Shown piece by piece: positions 16,812 to 26,056 of a DNA stretch of 64,000 nt. The stretch's first letter is position 1; each line of letters starts with the position of its first letter. Under the pieces are notes generated by a model. That model was given only the letters and a program-made list of their open reading frames with translations. It ran no database searches and was not told the DNA's origin. A program made the translations under genes and the position numbers. Source of the DNA: Cellvibrionaceae bacterium (GTDB lineage: Bacteria > Pseudomonadota > Gammaproteobacteria > Pseudomonadales > Cellvibrionaceae); the NCBI GenBank assembly GCA_025800365.1, contig JAOXRT010000246.1:1-64000 (forward strand), in the 5' to 3' direction.

Positions 16812-17916
16812 TAGGTGCCTCCTGTACATCAGGCTTGTAACTCATCTTTCTCATCCAATCTGGCCAAAGCATCAGCAATATAGAGATTGCCAAAAAGATT
16901 CCGTGAATTCCCCAGATACCCAACCAAACCGAAACCTTGCCATCTTCCGCTGCGCCACGGGCAGCATTTAATGAAACCAGATAAATAATATAGAGCAAGA
17001 TTGCCGGAATCATTTTCACATAGCGACCTTGGCGAGGATTGGTTTTGCTTAAAGGTACGGCCAATAAGCTCACGATCAATACCAAAACCGGAAGAGAAAA
17101 CCGCCAATGCAAAGTGGCATTATCGGAAATCGCCTCGGACTGCCACAATTCAGTGGTGGATTTACGGTCTGTCTTGCGAGGGATAACTGCACCTGGGTCA
17201 TCGACATGCAGGTACTGCCCTTGCTCAGCAAACTTCGTGACACTATAAGATTGGTGGCCCGGTTTGCCTTCGTAACGATAGCCATCGTTAAGCACTAGGT
17301 AGCGCTGCCCATACTCTTGCTTATCAACCTGCCGCCCTTGCTTGGCTTTCACAACACCAACATCACCTTGACTGCTGGCTTGACCGGCCATAAAAACTTG
17401 CTGCATTTCTTTGCGGTCTTCACTCAAACTTTCGGTATAGCTGACCGCCCCAGCACGACTCAATGGCATAAATCGGCCTGGGTTTAGGCCATCAAATTCA
17501 CTGCGTTTTTTCTGCTCGTTTAGAATCAACTCGGCTTTATCGACCCCCATTGGGGTAATTGCCAAAGATAGCAAAGCAACAAAGGCCGCCACCACAAGCG
17601 CAGGAATCAAGGTAAAACGAGTTAGGCGAGCCTGGCTAAAGCCACAAGCTGAAAGCACCGTCATTTCGCTTTCCATATATAAGCGGCCATAGGCCAGCAA
17701 AATACCGATAAATAAACCAAGTGGTAAGACCAGCTCTAAAAAGCCTGGCAAACGAAACACCATGATCGATAGCAGTACGTCAGCATCGAGCTGGCCGGCA
17801 GCAGCCTGGGCAAGATACTTCACAAAGCGCCCACTCATAGTAATCAGCAACAATACGCTGCTTACCGCCAACATGGTAAACATGACCTCACGGGCCAAGT
17901 AACGAAAAATAATCAC
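16798..17916 (-). CDS. lptF: LPS export ABC transporter permease LptF
   Basis: A 372-residue partner of LptG with the same three-helix/jellyroll/three-helix plan. It begins with IIFRYLAREVMFTMLAVSS, with the jellyroll at about 130-260 and FLAISILLMLWPDWMRK near the end. GTG at 17916 has AAGGA six bases upstream. It is the first gene of an lptF-lptG unit divergent from pepA, the arrangement seen across Pseudomonas and relatives. The product is essential for outer membrane LPS assembly in most Gram-negatives. Confidence 0.95.
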   Translation of the reverse strand: MIIFRYLAREVMFTMLAVSSVLLLITMSGRFVKYLAQAAAGQLDADVLLSIMVFRLPGFLELVLPLGLFIGILLAYGRLYMESEMTVLSACGFSQARLTRFTLIPALVVAAFVALLSLAITPMGVDKAELILNEQKKRSEFDGLNPGRFMPLSRAGAVSYTESLSEDRKEMQQVFMAGQASSQGDVGVVKAKQGRQVDKQEYGQRYLVLNDGYRYEGKPGHQSYSVTKFAEQGQYLHVDDPGAVIPRKTDRKSTTELWQSEAISDNATLHWRFSLPVLVLIVSLLAVPLSKTNPRQGRYVKMIPAILLYIIYLVSLNAARGAAEDGKVSVWLGIWGIHGIFLAISILLMLWPDWMRKMSYKPDVQEAPNAAA

Positions 17917-18238
17917 TCGCTGTCCTTTCTCTTTGCCAAATCAGCAACCTTCTTTTTTATCGCACTAGCATTTTGCTAGCTTACCCTTATCGCTCACAGG
18001 GTTAAGCCCTTGGGCCATGAATCCATAATAAGACCCATAAAAACAATCTTAGATCCCAAGCTATGCCAATAATGGGGATCTTGCTGTCTCATGCGTCTTG
18101 GTAGACATAGCGCGAAAATGCTAAAGTGTTGGTTTGAGTATTGCTGGTTTAACTATGGCCAGTGCCGAAGCCGACATGGCCTAAACTCTAATTTTGTCTA
18201 TTATCCAGCAAACAGGATACTTTGTCTCGGAATTCACT
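17917..18238. other. lptF-pepA divergent promoter region
   Basis: A 322-bp gap without genes that must hold both divergent promoters. A small dyad CTAGCA-TTT-TGCTAG lies at 17965-17979, close to lptF. A TTGAGT near 18134 is a possible -35 toward pepA but has no convincing -10. Confidence 0.5.
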
Positions 18239-19717
18239 ATGATCAATTTTCAAACAAAAACAGCTAAAGCCAACGAGTTAAGCACCGATTGCGCCATTGT
18301 GGCGGTCTATGAAAAAGCCAAACTGAGTACAGCGGCCAAAGCTTTAGATGACAATGGCGCAATCTCTGCCGTTTGCGCCCTAGGTGATTTCACTGGTAAG
18401 GCCGGTCAAACACAAGTGATTGCTGGTAACGCAAAAGCCAAGCGCATCGTTCTATTAGGTCTAGGTAAAGCGAAAGACCTAAATGCAAAGAGCTTTGGCG
18501 ATGCTTGTCAAAAGGCCTATGCCGCGATTGCTGGCAGCGCCTGCAAAGACGCCAGCTTGTTTTTGGATTCCGACAATGGCGTAGATCTAGAGAGCCAAGC
18601 ACGCTTCGCCGCAGAACGTATCAATGCTAAGGCCTATCGTTTTGAAGAACTTAAAAGCGATAAGAAAAGCCCAGCTAAACTGAAGAAAGTCACTCTCGTC
18701 ATCGACAATAAAAAAGCACAAAACGGCGTTAAAAAAGCCACAGCCGTTGGCGCTGCTATCGCCAAAGGCGTTAGCCTAGCGAAAGACTTGGCAAACCGCC
18801 CAGGTAATGTATGTACCCCAACCCACCTTACCGACAATGCCAAACGCCTAGCCAAAGAATACAAAAATATGACGGCCAAAGCGCTTTCAGCCAAGCAGGC
18901 TGAGAAGCTGGGTATGGGTTCTTACCTATCGGTTGCTGCAGGTTCCGATGAACCTTCGCAGTTCATCATCATGGAGTACAAAGGTGGCGCTAAATCCGCC
19001 AAGCCTATCGTGCTTGTGGGTAAAGGTATTACCTTTGATACTGGTGGTATCAGCCTAAAGCCTGGCGCTGCCATGGATGAAATGAAGTTTGATATGGGTG
19101 GTGCGGCCGCCGTATTTGGCGCCATGCAATCTCTACTTGAGCTTGCCCTACCGATCAATGTTGTGGCTCTGGTGCCAGCTACTGAGAATATGCCAAACGG
19201 TCACGCCACCAAGCCAGGTGATATTGTTACTTCTATGTCTGGGCAAACCATTGAAGTACTAAACACTGACGCCGAAGGCCGCTTAATCTTATGTGACGCC
19301 CTAACCTACGCCGAGCGTTACAAGCCTAAAGCCGTTGTTGATGTTGCCACCTTAACTGGTGCTTGTGTTGTGGCTCTTGGTAAGCACGCCACCGCCGTTT
19401 ACTCAAACAAAGATGCACTGGCTGAAAAGCTTTTGAATGCCGGCAAGCAGGCCGAAGATAAAGCTTGGCATATGCCATTATGGGATGAGTACCAGCCACA
19501 GCTAGACAGTAATTTCGCGGATATGGCAAATATCGGTGGCATGCCTGGCGGCAGTATTACCGCTGCTTGTTTCTTGTCACGTTTTGCTAAAAAGTATGAT
19601 TGGGCACACTTGGATATTGCCGGTACCGCTTGGCACTCCGGCGCAGCCAAAGGCGCAACTGGCCGCCCAGTTAGCATGTTGGTGCAGTACTTAATCAACG
19701 AAGCTGGTAGCAAATAA
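18239..19717 (+). CDS. pepA: Leucyl aminopeptidase (M17)
   Basis: A 492-residue cytosolic metallo-aminopeptidase removing N-terminal residues from peptides; in E. coli and Pseudomonas the protein also binds DNA. The two-metal site is intact: the catalytic Lys in GKGITFDTGGISLKPG and the NTDAEGRL signature, with the N-terminal macro-like domain at about residues 1-160. ATG 18239 was chosen since upstream codons add an unconserved extension. It heads the conserved order pepA-holC-unknown-valS. Confidence 0.96.
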   Translation: MINFQTKTAKANELSTDCAIVAVYEKAKLSTAAKALDDNGAISAVCALGDFTGKAGQTQVIAGNAKAKRIVLLGLGKAKDLNAKSFGDACQKAYAAIAGSACKDASLFLDSDNGVDLESQARFAAERINAKAYRFEELKSDKKSPAKLKKVTLVIDNKKAQNGVKKATAVGAAIAKGVSLAKDLANRPGNVCTPTHLTDNAKRLAKEYKNMTAKALSAKQAEKLGMGSYLSVAAGSDEPSQFIIMEYKGGAKSAKPIVLVGKGITFDTGGISLKPGAAMDEMKFDMGGAAAVFGAMQSLLELALPINVVALVPATENMPNGHATKPGDIVTSMSGQTIEVLNTDAEGRLILCDALTYAERYKPKAVVDVATLTGACVVALGKHATAVYSNKDALAEKLLNAGKQAEDKAWHMPLWDEYQPQLDSNFADMANIGGMPGGSITAACFLSRFAKKYDWAHLDIAGTAWHSGAAKGATGRPVSMLVQYLINEAGSK

Positions 19718-19758
19718 GCCACTTAGTAAAGAGTGTAGTTGCTGAGTAGGAAGCACGC

Positions 19759-20202
19759 GTGACCCGAGTAGATTTTTATATATTGCCAGAAGCCGGGCTT
19801 GATGCCCGGCATAATTTCGCCTGCCGCTTGGTGGAAAAGATGTATCGCCTAAGCCAGGATGTCTGCGTGCTTACCCCTAATGCCCAACAGTGCAGTGACT
19901 TCGGTCAGCGCCTGTGGGCATACAACCCCACCAGTTTTATCCCCCATCGCTGCCGTACGGACGAACAAAGCGAAAGCCATGAGCAGGCCGATAAGGTCTG
20001 GGTTACCCACGGTGATGAGCTATTGCAGCATCATAATGTTTTGGTAAACCTCTCCTGCGAGCAGCCTGTTCATTTTTCTCGTTTTGAACGCTTACTGGAG
20101 ATAGTGGTGCCTGATGAAGATGTCGTGCAAGCCAGCCGACAACGCTACCGCTTTTACCAAGAGCGCGGTTATCCGATTGCGAATCATGACATGCGCCGAT
20201 AA
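19759..20202 (+). CDS. holC: DNA polymerase III subunit chi
   Basis: A 147-residue HolC protein, normal length. It begins TRVDFYILPEAG, followed by ACRLVEKMYRLSQDVCV, HRCRTDEQ near residue 75 and RYRFYQERGYPIANHDMRR at the end. Chi links the clamp loader (through psi) to single-strand-binding protein at the replication fork. GTG start with AGGA seven bases upstream, 41 bases after pepA. Located between pepA and valS as in other gammaproteobacteria. Confidence 0.93.
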   Translation: MTRVDFYILPEAGLDARHNFACRLVEKMYRLSQDVCVLTPNAQQCSDFGQRLWAYNPTSFIPHRCRTDEQSESHEQADKVWVTHGDELLQHHNVLVNLSCEQPVHFSRFERLLEIVVPDEDVVQASRQRYRFYQERGYPIANHDMRR

Positions 20203-20299
20203 ATAGCAGGCTTTTGAAAATCGGTGTAAACTCGGCGAGCCTTTATACGAAAGCTTCAAGGCAAGGAATCAGGACAGCCAAACGCTTGGGACCCAGAGC

Positions 20300-21574
20300 A
20301 TGACAGATCAGCCAACCAAAACAAAACAACAATTATTGGCCGAATTGGAATCCATCATGTCCATGCTGGACGATGATGCGGTAATCCCTACATTGGATAC
20401 TGTGGTAGAGCCTTCAGCGGATCAGGAAGAGCCCTCAGCGGATGGACAAAAGCCGTTAGCGGATCAGGAAAAGCCTTCAGAAGAAACCAAAACCTCTTCG
20501 TCAATTTCCGAGCAGCCAATCGACGAAACTCAAGCGACTGACACATCCGCGGAAGCTCAGGAAGATCGCCAGCAGATTACCTCCGAGCTTGATGATGAGC
20601 TGCGCCAAGCGATGGAAATCGACATTAAGATTCCAGAAGTCAAAGTGCCGAATAGCCAGACACTTTTTGGAATCGAAGATAGCGATACAAGCTCGTCAGA
20701 TAACGATATTGAAACCACACAACTGCCTTTTGAAGCCACCCTTGAGCCAGAGAAAGCGGCGTATATAGACACAAAAAATAGCGATTTAGAAAATACAGAA
20801 CTAGAGACGCAAGACGAAGAAGAAGCACAGCCTTACAGCAAGCCCAAAGAAGACAACGCAGAACCGTTCGCTGTAGAAGAATCCCATGATATCTACACCC
20901 CAGAAGAAGGGCTAATCAGCGACAAGCTGATAGCCGCCGCGAACGCCCAATTACAATCTCAGAAAGATAGCGACACCACATTGCCACAACAAAATCCATT
21001 CCCGGCACCAAACCGTAAACTGCACTTGTTTAATGGCGAGACGCAGGCCGAAGCCCCGTTGCCAGGACAACAGCATTTGTTCGATCATGACAGTGAGAGC
21101 ACGACAAACTCAGATCAAGTCTCTACACCTAATGTCACAACGGAAAAAGAAAGCACTGAAACCGTTAGCGAAGAGCCTCTAGCAAAGCCTCGAAATCCCT
21201 TTAAGAACAGCAATACAAGCGGTTCTGCTTACCCTCCTGCCAGTTTGCTCAACTCCATGCGCAGGCCTAAGCCGCAACAAGCTATCGAGCCCGGAAATCC
21301 TGTAAATGAGGCAGCAAAGCTCGCCGCAAAATCCAAAGCAAACCCTTTCGAACAGCAAGAAAGCTTATCACTATCGCACGCTAGCGAACCTGAAACTATC
21401 GCCACAGAACAAATCGCAAGCCCTGACGATAAAGGGAACAACCCTCAAGAGGCTGTCGAGGCGATTGATATCGACGCCATGGTGGATAAACTCATCCAAG
21501 AGCAACTCCCCAAACTAGAAGCAGAGCTTCGTAAACGTCTTACTCAAGCCCTCTCAGCCGCGCTGGAACTCTAA
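20300..21574 (+). CDS. Acidic low-complexity protein between holC and valS
   Basis: A 424-residue protein of unknown function, rich in Glu, Asp, Ser and Gln and probably disordered over most of its length. It has no signal peptide or membrane helix. A short helical N-terminus (KQQLLAELESIMSMLDDD) and a helical C-terminus (IDIDAMVDKLIQEQLPKLEA onwards) are the only ordered parts. Between them a seven-residue unit (EPSADQE, EPSADGQ, KPLADQE, KPSEE) repeats at residues 37-62. A hypothetical gene at this position, between holC and valS, also exists in Pseudomonas, so the locus looks conserved even though the sequence is low in complexity. The C-terminal helix recalls the oligomerising tail of polar organisers such as PopZ, but this is only a resemblance. 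Confidence 0.75.
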   Translation: MTDQPTKTKQQLLAELESIMSMLDDDAVIPTLDTVVEPSADQEEPSADGQKPLADQEKPSEETKTSSSISEQPIDETQATDTSAEAQEDRQQITSELDDELRQAMEIDIKIPEVKVPNSQTLFGIEDSDTSSSDNDIETTQLPFEATLEPEKAAYIDTKNSDLENTELETQDEEEAQPYSKPKEDNAEPFAVEESHDIYTPEEGLISDKLIAAANAQLQSQKDSDTTLPQQNPFPAPNRKLHLFNGETQAEAPLPGQQHLFDHDSESTTNSDQVSTPNVTTEKESTETVSEEPLAKPRNPFKNSNTSGSAYPPASLLNSMRRPKPQQAIEPGNPVNEAAKLAAKSKANPFEQQESLSLSHASEPETIATEQIASPDDKGNNPQEAVEAIDIDAMVDKLIQEQLPKLEAELRKRLTQALSAALEL

Positions 21575-21654
21575 GCCAGTCAAATCAGGCCTAAACACTC
21601 AATTTAATACCTTCGAATTTGTCTAACGGCCTTAAATCTGGACGCCCAGCCCTG

Positions 21655-21681
21655 TATAATGGGCGGTTTGCTAAGCCGCCC
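21655..21681 (+). promoter_or_regulatory. valS: valS promoter -10 and leader hairpin
   Basis: A consensus TATAAT at 21655-21660 with a weak TTAAAT 17 bases upstream, followed at once by GGGCGG (21661-21666) pairing with CCGCCC (21676-21681). The hairpin would lie at the very 5' end of the transcript. Confidence 0.55.
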
Positions 21682-21746
21682 AAGAACCCAGCTAAGCAGC
21701 GGGTGCCTAGGGCTTAATTTCACGCAGTCGGATTTAGATCGTAGTC

Positions 21747-24554
21747 ATGAGCGATAACACCCCATCGAACGAGTTGGATAAAACCTACAACCCACAGGCC
21801 ATTGAGCAGTCCTGGTATAAAACCTGGGAAGAAGCTGGCTATTTTGCGCCCAAAAGTGAAGTCGATGATGGCGGTGACAGCTATTGCATCATGATTCCGC
21901 CACCGAATGTGACAGGTAGTCTGCACATGGGCCACGGCTTCCAAGAAAGCATTATGGATGCCTTGATTCGCCACCAACGTATGTTGGGCAAAAATACCCT
22001 TTGGCAAGTCGGTACCGATCACGCCGGTATTGCCACTCAAATGGTTGTTGAGCGTTTGCTCGACGCTGAGGGTACTAACCGCCATGAGCTGGGTCGTGAG
22101 AAATTCACCGAGCGCGTGTGGGATTGGAAAGAGCAATCTGGTGGCACCATCACCCAGCAGCTCCGCCGCCTAGGCGCCAGTCCTGACTGGAGCACCGAGC
22201 GCTTCACCATGGACGAAGGCTTTTACAAAGCGGTACAGGAAGTCTTTATCCAGCTGCACAAAGATGGCTTGATTTATCGCGGCAAGCGCCTTGTTAACTG
22301 GGACCCGAAACTGCACACGGCCATTTCTGATTTGGAAGTTGTCAGTGAAGAAGAAAACGGTTTCCTATGGCATTTTGACTATCCGCTTGCCGATGGCAGT
22401 GGCCACTTGACGGTTGCTACTACGCGTCCTGAAACTATGCTTGGCGATACCGCTGTAGCTGTTCACCCTGAAGATGAACGCTATCAGCACTTGATTGGCA
22501 AAATGATTAAATTGCCACTAACAGATCGTGAAATTCCCATCATTGCTGATGATTATGTCGATAAAGATTTTGGTACTGGCTGCGTAAAAATTACTCCAGC
22601 TCATGATTTCAATGACTATGAAATGGGTCAGCGTCACAACTTACCAATGATCAACATTTTGGATGACGATGCTAACCTAAACAGCATTGTGCCAGAGAAG
22701 TATCGTGGCATGGAGCGCTTTGCCGCTCGTAAAGAAATCGTTGCCGATTTTGAAGCCCTTGGTCTATTGAATAAGATTGATGACCACAAATTGAAGGTGC
22801 CTCGCGGTGATCGTACCGGTGTGGTAATCGAGCCTTACCTGACCAACCAATGGTATGTAAAAACCCAACCATTAGCCGACAAGGCGATTAAAGCCGTTGA
22901 AGATGGTGATATCAAATTTGTTCCTCAAAACTATGAGAATATGTACTTCTCTTGGATGCGCGACATTCAAGACTGGTGTATTTCTCGCCAGCTTTGGTGG
23001 GGCCATCGCATTCCCGCTTGGTATGACGATGCCGGTAATGTCTATGTAGGCCGCAGCGAAGCAGAAGTTCGCGCAGAAAATAATATTGCCGACGACATCA
23101 AGCTTAAGCAAGACGATGATGTATTAGACACGTGGTTCTCATCGGGCCTATGGACCTTCGGCACCTTAGGATGGCCAAATGAAACCGAGCGTTTGAAGAT
23201 CTTTAACCCTACTGATGTTTTGGTAACTGGCTTCGACATTATCTTCTTCTGGGTTGCCCGTATGATCATGCTAACCCTGCACTTCCGTGAAGAGATTCCT
23301 TTCCACACGGTATATGTGCATGGCTTGGTGCGTGACGGCCAAGGTCAGAAGATGTCTAAATCAAAGGGTAATGTTCTAGACCCAATCGACTTGATTGACG
23401 GTATCGACCTTGAGTCCTTGGTGAAAAAGCGCACCACTGGCATGATGAATCCAAAAGCGGCAAGTAAGATTGAAAAGCAAACCCGTAAGGAGTTCCCAGA
23501 AGGTCTAGCAGCTTACGGTACCGATGCACTGCGCTACACCTATTATTCACTGGCCTCTACCGGTCGTGATATCAAATTTGATGTGGGTCGCATTGAAGGC
23601 TTCCGTAATTTCTGTAACAAAATTTGGAACGCCTCACGTTATGTACTCATGAATACCGAAGGCCATGATTTGACCGGCGAAGTTGAGCTTTCACTGGCTG
23701 ATCGTTGGATCATTGCCAAGCTACAACAAACTGAAAAAGCCGTGCAAGAAGGCATTGAGGCCTACCGCTTCGATTTGGCCTCGCAGGCCCTGTATGACTT
23801 TATTTGGAATGAATACTGCGATTGGTATCTAGAGCTTTCCAAGCCCGTTTTGTGGAACGAAGAAGCCAGCGCTGAGCTACAGCGTGGCACTCGTCGAACC
23901 TTAGTACGTGTTCTAGAAACCACTCTGCGTTTAGCACACCCGCTAATGCCATTTATCACCGAAGAGATTTGGCAACGTATTAAAGATATTCCAGGCGCAA
24001 TTACGGGTGACAAGGCCGAGACGATTATGCTGGCCGAGTACCCAATAGCTGATGAAAGCAAGATCGACGAGCAAGCGCTGGCCGATATCGAATGGGTGAA
24101 AGGTGTTGTTGTGGGTATTCGTAATATTCGCGGCGAGATGAATATCTCACCGGCGAAAAACCTGCCTCTCTACTTTGCCAATGGCAGCAGCGAAGATCAG
24201 CGCCGCTTAGAAGAAAACCGCCAGTTCTTATTAAAGCTTGCTAGCCTAGAAGAAATCACTTGGCTAAACCCAGGTGATGAAGCTCCAATGTCAGCAACCG
24301 CTTTAGTTGGAGATATGGAAATCCTAGTACCTATGGCCGGCCTTATCGACAAAGACGCTGAAACGGCTCGCTTAAACAAAGAGATTGAAAAACTCGAAAA
24401 AGAAGTGAGCCGCACCCAGGGCAAGCTGAATAATGAAAAGTTTGTTGGCAAGGCCCCAGCGGAAGTTGTTCAGAAGGAAAAAGATAAGCTTGCGGATTAT
24501 GAAACCGCTTTAGCGAAGCTTAAAGATCAAGTTCAGAAGATCGCAGAGCTTTAA
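21747..24554 (+). CDS. valS: Valine--tRNA ligase
   Basis: A 935-residue class I synthetase charging tRNA-Val. The HIGH site is HMGH at residues 60-63 ([14 protein letters not shown]) and the KMSKS site is at 535-539. The editing domain with [17 protein letters not shown] removes mischarged threonine. The C-terminal tRNA-binding coiled coil is complete (about 870-935). ATG 21747 starts at the usual place; the ribosome binding site is weak. A long perfect palindrome follows 48 bases after the stop. Confidence 0.97.
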   Translation: MSDNTPSNELDKTYNPQAIEQSWYKTWEEAGYFAPKSEVDDGGDSYCIMIPPPNVTGSLHMGHGFQESIMDALIRHQRMLGKNTLWQVGTDHAGIATQMVVERLLDAEGTNRHELGREKFTERVWDWKEQSGGTITQQLRRLGASPDWSTERFTMDEGFYKAVQEVFIQLHKDGLIYRGKRLVNWDPKLHTAISDLEVVSEEENGFLWHFDYPLADGSGHLTVATTRPETMLGDTAVAVHPEDERYQHLIGKMIKLPLTDREIPIIADDYVDKDFGTGCVKITPAHDFNDYEMGQRHNLPMINILDDDANLNSIVPEKYRGMERFAARKEIVADFEALGLLNKIDDHKLKVPRGDRTGVVIEPYLTNQWYVKTQPLADKAIKAVEDGDIKFVPQNYENMYFSWMRDIQDWCISRQLWWGHRIPAWYDDAGNVYVGRSEAEVRAENNIADDIKLKQDDDVLDTWFSSGLWTFGTLGWPNETERLKIFNPTDVLVTGFDIIFFWVARMIMLTLHFREEIPFHTVYVHGLVRDGQGQKMSKSKGNVLDPIDLIDGIDLESLVKKRTTGMMNPKAASKIEKQTRKEFPEGLAAYGTDALRYTYYSLASTGRDIKFDVGRIEGFRNFCNKIWNASRYVLMNTEGHDLTGEVELSLADRWIIAKLQQTEKAVQEGIEAYRFDLASQALYDFIWNEYCDWYLELSKPVLWNEEASAELQRGTRRTLVRVLETTLRLAHPLMPFITEEIWQRIKDIPGAITGDKAETIMLAEYPIADESKIDEQALADIEWVKGVVVGIRNIRGEMNISPAKNLPLYFANGSSEDQRRLEENRQFLLKLASLEEITWLNPGDEAPMSATALVGDMEILVPMAGLIDKDAETARLNKEIEKLEKEVSRTQGKLNNEKFVGKAPAEVVQKEKDKLADYETALAKLKDQVQKIAEL

Positions 24555-24562
24555 ACTGACTT

Positions 24563-24674
24563 AAGCTACCCCGGGGTTAAATTCCCAATGTAGAAGCTAC
24601 CCGGGGTCAGATCCCTAAAACCAAAACGCCAGTACTTAAAAGTACTGGCGTTTTGGTTTTAGGGATCTGACCCC
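24563..24674. repeat. GGGGTCAGATCCC palindrome with flanking partial repeat
   Basis: A perfect 35-bp inverted repeat at 24603-24637 and 24640-24674 with a two-base centre (AA), running from GGGGTCAGATCCC to GGGATCTGACCCC. A partial direct copy of its outer end (AAGCTACCCCGGGG at 24563-24576 against AAGCTACCCGGGG at 24594-24606) lies just upstream. Placed between the convergent valS and serine hydrolase genes, it could act as a bidirectional terminator. The GGGGTCAGATCCC end resembles REP-like palindromes found near REP-associated transposases in gammaproteobacteria, though none is present here. Confidence 0.8.
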
Positions 24675-24682
24675 ATTTCTTT

Positions 24683-25918
24683 TTATGCCTTCCTAAACAC
24701 TCGAAACACAAAGAACAAAACAATCAGCACGAAACCAATCCCAAACGGCAACACAGCACTGCCCAGTGCGGTCTCAAAGGCCAAGAAATCTGGCATTCCA
24801 CTTTGCCAAAGCGTCCACTCATAGGCCATGTTATAGGCTAGCTTTTTATTACCCGTGGCTAGGATAACAAAGGCGCTTTTGTTCTCGGGGTTGATGCGAA
24901 TGCTGGTATTGATGGCTGGGTCATTGGAACCGCCATGACCATAGATAAAATCGTCATTGGCGACGGGTACATAGAGCATTGTACCGGCTCCCCAAATCGG
25001 AGCACCCGACTGAAAACCGATTGGTTTGCGTAATTGCTTAATGGAAGCTTGGCTTAAAATTGCTGAAGAGTCTTCGCTCAACAAGGCCAATGCCAGCAAG
25101 CTCATGTCTTGGCTTGAAGAGGACAGAGCCGTTGCTGCCTTTGAGGCGTATTGGCTTAAAGCGACTTGTTTTCCGTTTTCATCGTAAGAATTAGAAATAT
25201 TGTCAAATTTTCCCAGGTAATCGAAGCTACTGCGTTGCATAGCCAGTGGCTTAAGAAGATTTTCTTCTACATACTGAGCATAAGACTGGCCGGTAATCTC
25301 TTCGATAATATGCTCAACAATTAAGTAACCGCCCCCGGAGTAACTCCAATCACTACCAGGTTCACGTACCACCGCAATGTTTACATCAGCTTTCGATCCA
25401 CGAGGCTTATTGAGAGACTCTACTGTACTAGGCAGAGTCTCTTCAGCGCTATAATCACCAAAACCAAGCCGATCGCCCAAGCCTGCCGTATGCGACAGCA
25501 AGGCTCTCACCGTTACTTTATCATTGTCAAAATTACTCTCAGCTAACTGCCACTGTTTGAGATAGCTAGAGACTGGCGCATCCAAGTCTAAGCGCCCTTG
25601 CTCGGACAGTTTTGCTGCTGCAAGACCCGCAACCATTTTGCTCATGGAAGCCAAGGGAAAAAGAGTATCCTTATCTAGGGAGTCACCCACCGCTGAATGT
25701 TGGCCGTAATAACTTTTGCCATTGTGATATAAAAACCAGCTCACATTACCTTTGTTTTGCTCAGTAATAAGCGCCTGCTGAGCATTCATAAAGGCATCCA
25801 CATCACCTTTTGGAGCAACAGCACTTAACCACCAACCGTAAAGGCCGCCGTAGATACTCACCGCCGCCCAAGCGGCCACGGCAACAATAAACAGTAAGAT
25901 CCTCTTAAAGATTTGCAC
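24683..25918 (-). CDS. Membrane-anchored serine hydrolase, beta-lactamase class C fold
   Basis: A 411-residue protein. It has an N-terminal membrane anchor (residues 5-33), a beta-lactamase/penicillin-binding-type domain and a C-terminal helix (LPFGIGFVLIVLFFVFRVF). The SxxK nucleophile is S91-M-S-K94 and the second-motif Tyr is Y193 in WSYSGGGY; a third-motif equivalent is YGHGGSND. Such proteins are usually esterases or D-amino-acid/peptide hydrolases rather than true beta-lactamases. GTG at 25918 has AGGAG six bases upstream. It is convergent with valS; the substrate is unknown. Confidence 0.85.
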   Translation of the reverse strand: MQIFKRILLFIVAVAAWAAVSIYGGLYGWWLSAVAPKGDVDAFMNAQQALITEQNKGNVSWFLYHNGKSYYGQHSAVGDSLDKDTLFPLASMSKMVAGLAAAKLSEQGRLDLDAPVSSYLKQWQLAESNFDNDKVTVRALLSHTAGLGDRLGFGDYSAEETLPSTVESLNKPRGSKADVNIAVVREPGSDWSYSGGGYLIVEHIIEEITGQSYAQYVEENLLKPLAMQRSSFDYLGKFDNISNSYDENGKQVALSQYASKAATALSSSSQDMSLLALALLSEDSSAILSQASIKQLRKPIGFQSGAPIWGAGTMLYVPVANDDFIYGHGGSNDPAINTSIRINPENKSAFVILATGNKKLAYNMAYEWTLWQSGMPDFLAFETALGSAVLPFGIGFVLIVLFFVFRVFRKA

Positions 25919-25969
25919 AGCGTGCTCCTATCAATTAATAACTAAAACTATACAAACGTGAAATTATAG

Positions 25970-25981
25970 TGTGTATACACA
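25970..25981. promoter_or_regulatory. 12-bp palindrome upstream of serine hydrolase
   Basis: TGTGTATACACA is a perfect palindrome about 50 bases before the hydrolase start, in an AT-rich stretch where the promoter should lie. It is a possible operator; no regulator is identified. Confidence 0.35.
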
Positions 25982-26056
25982 TATTATACAAAACTACGAT
26001 TCAGTGAAAGCCAAAAGCTACGACTTAGTTGGCGGCATTTATGCATCAATAAAAAA

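Noticed and set aside
20408-20482. Possible CRISPR-like or tandem repeat array
   Set aside because: It is an in-frame 21-base tandem repeat within the acidic protein gene; units diverge and there are no spacers.
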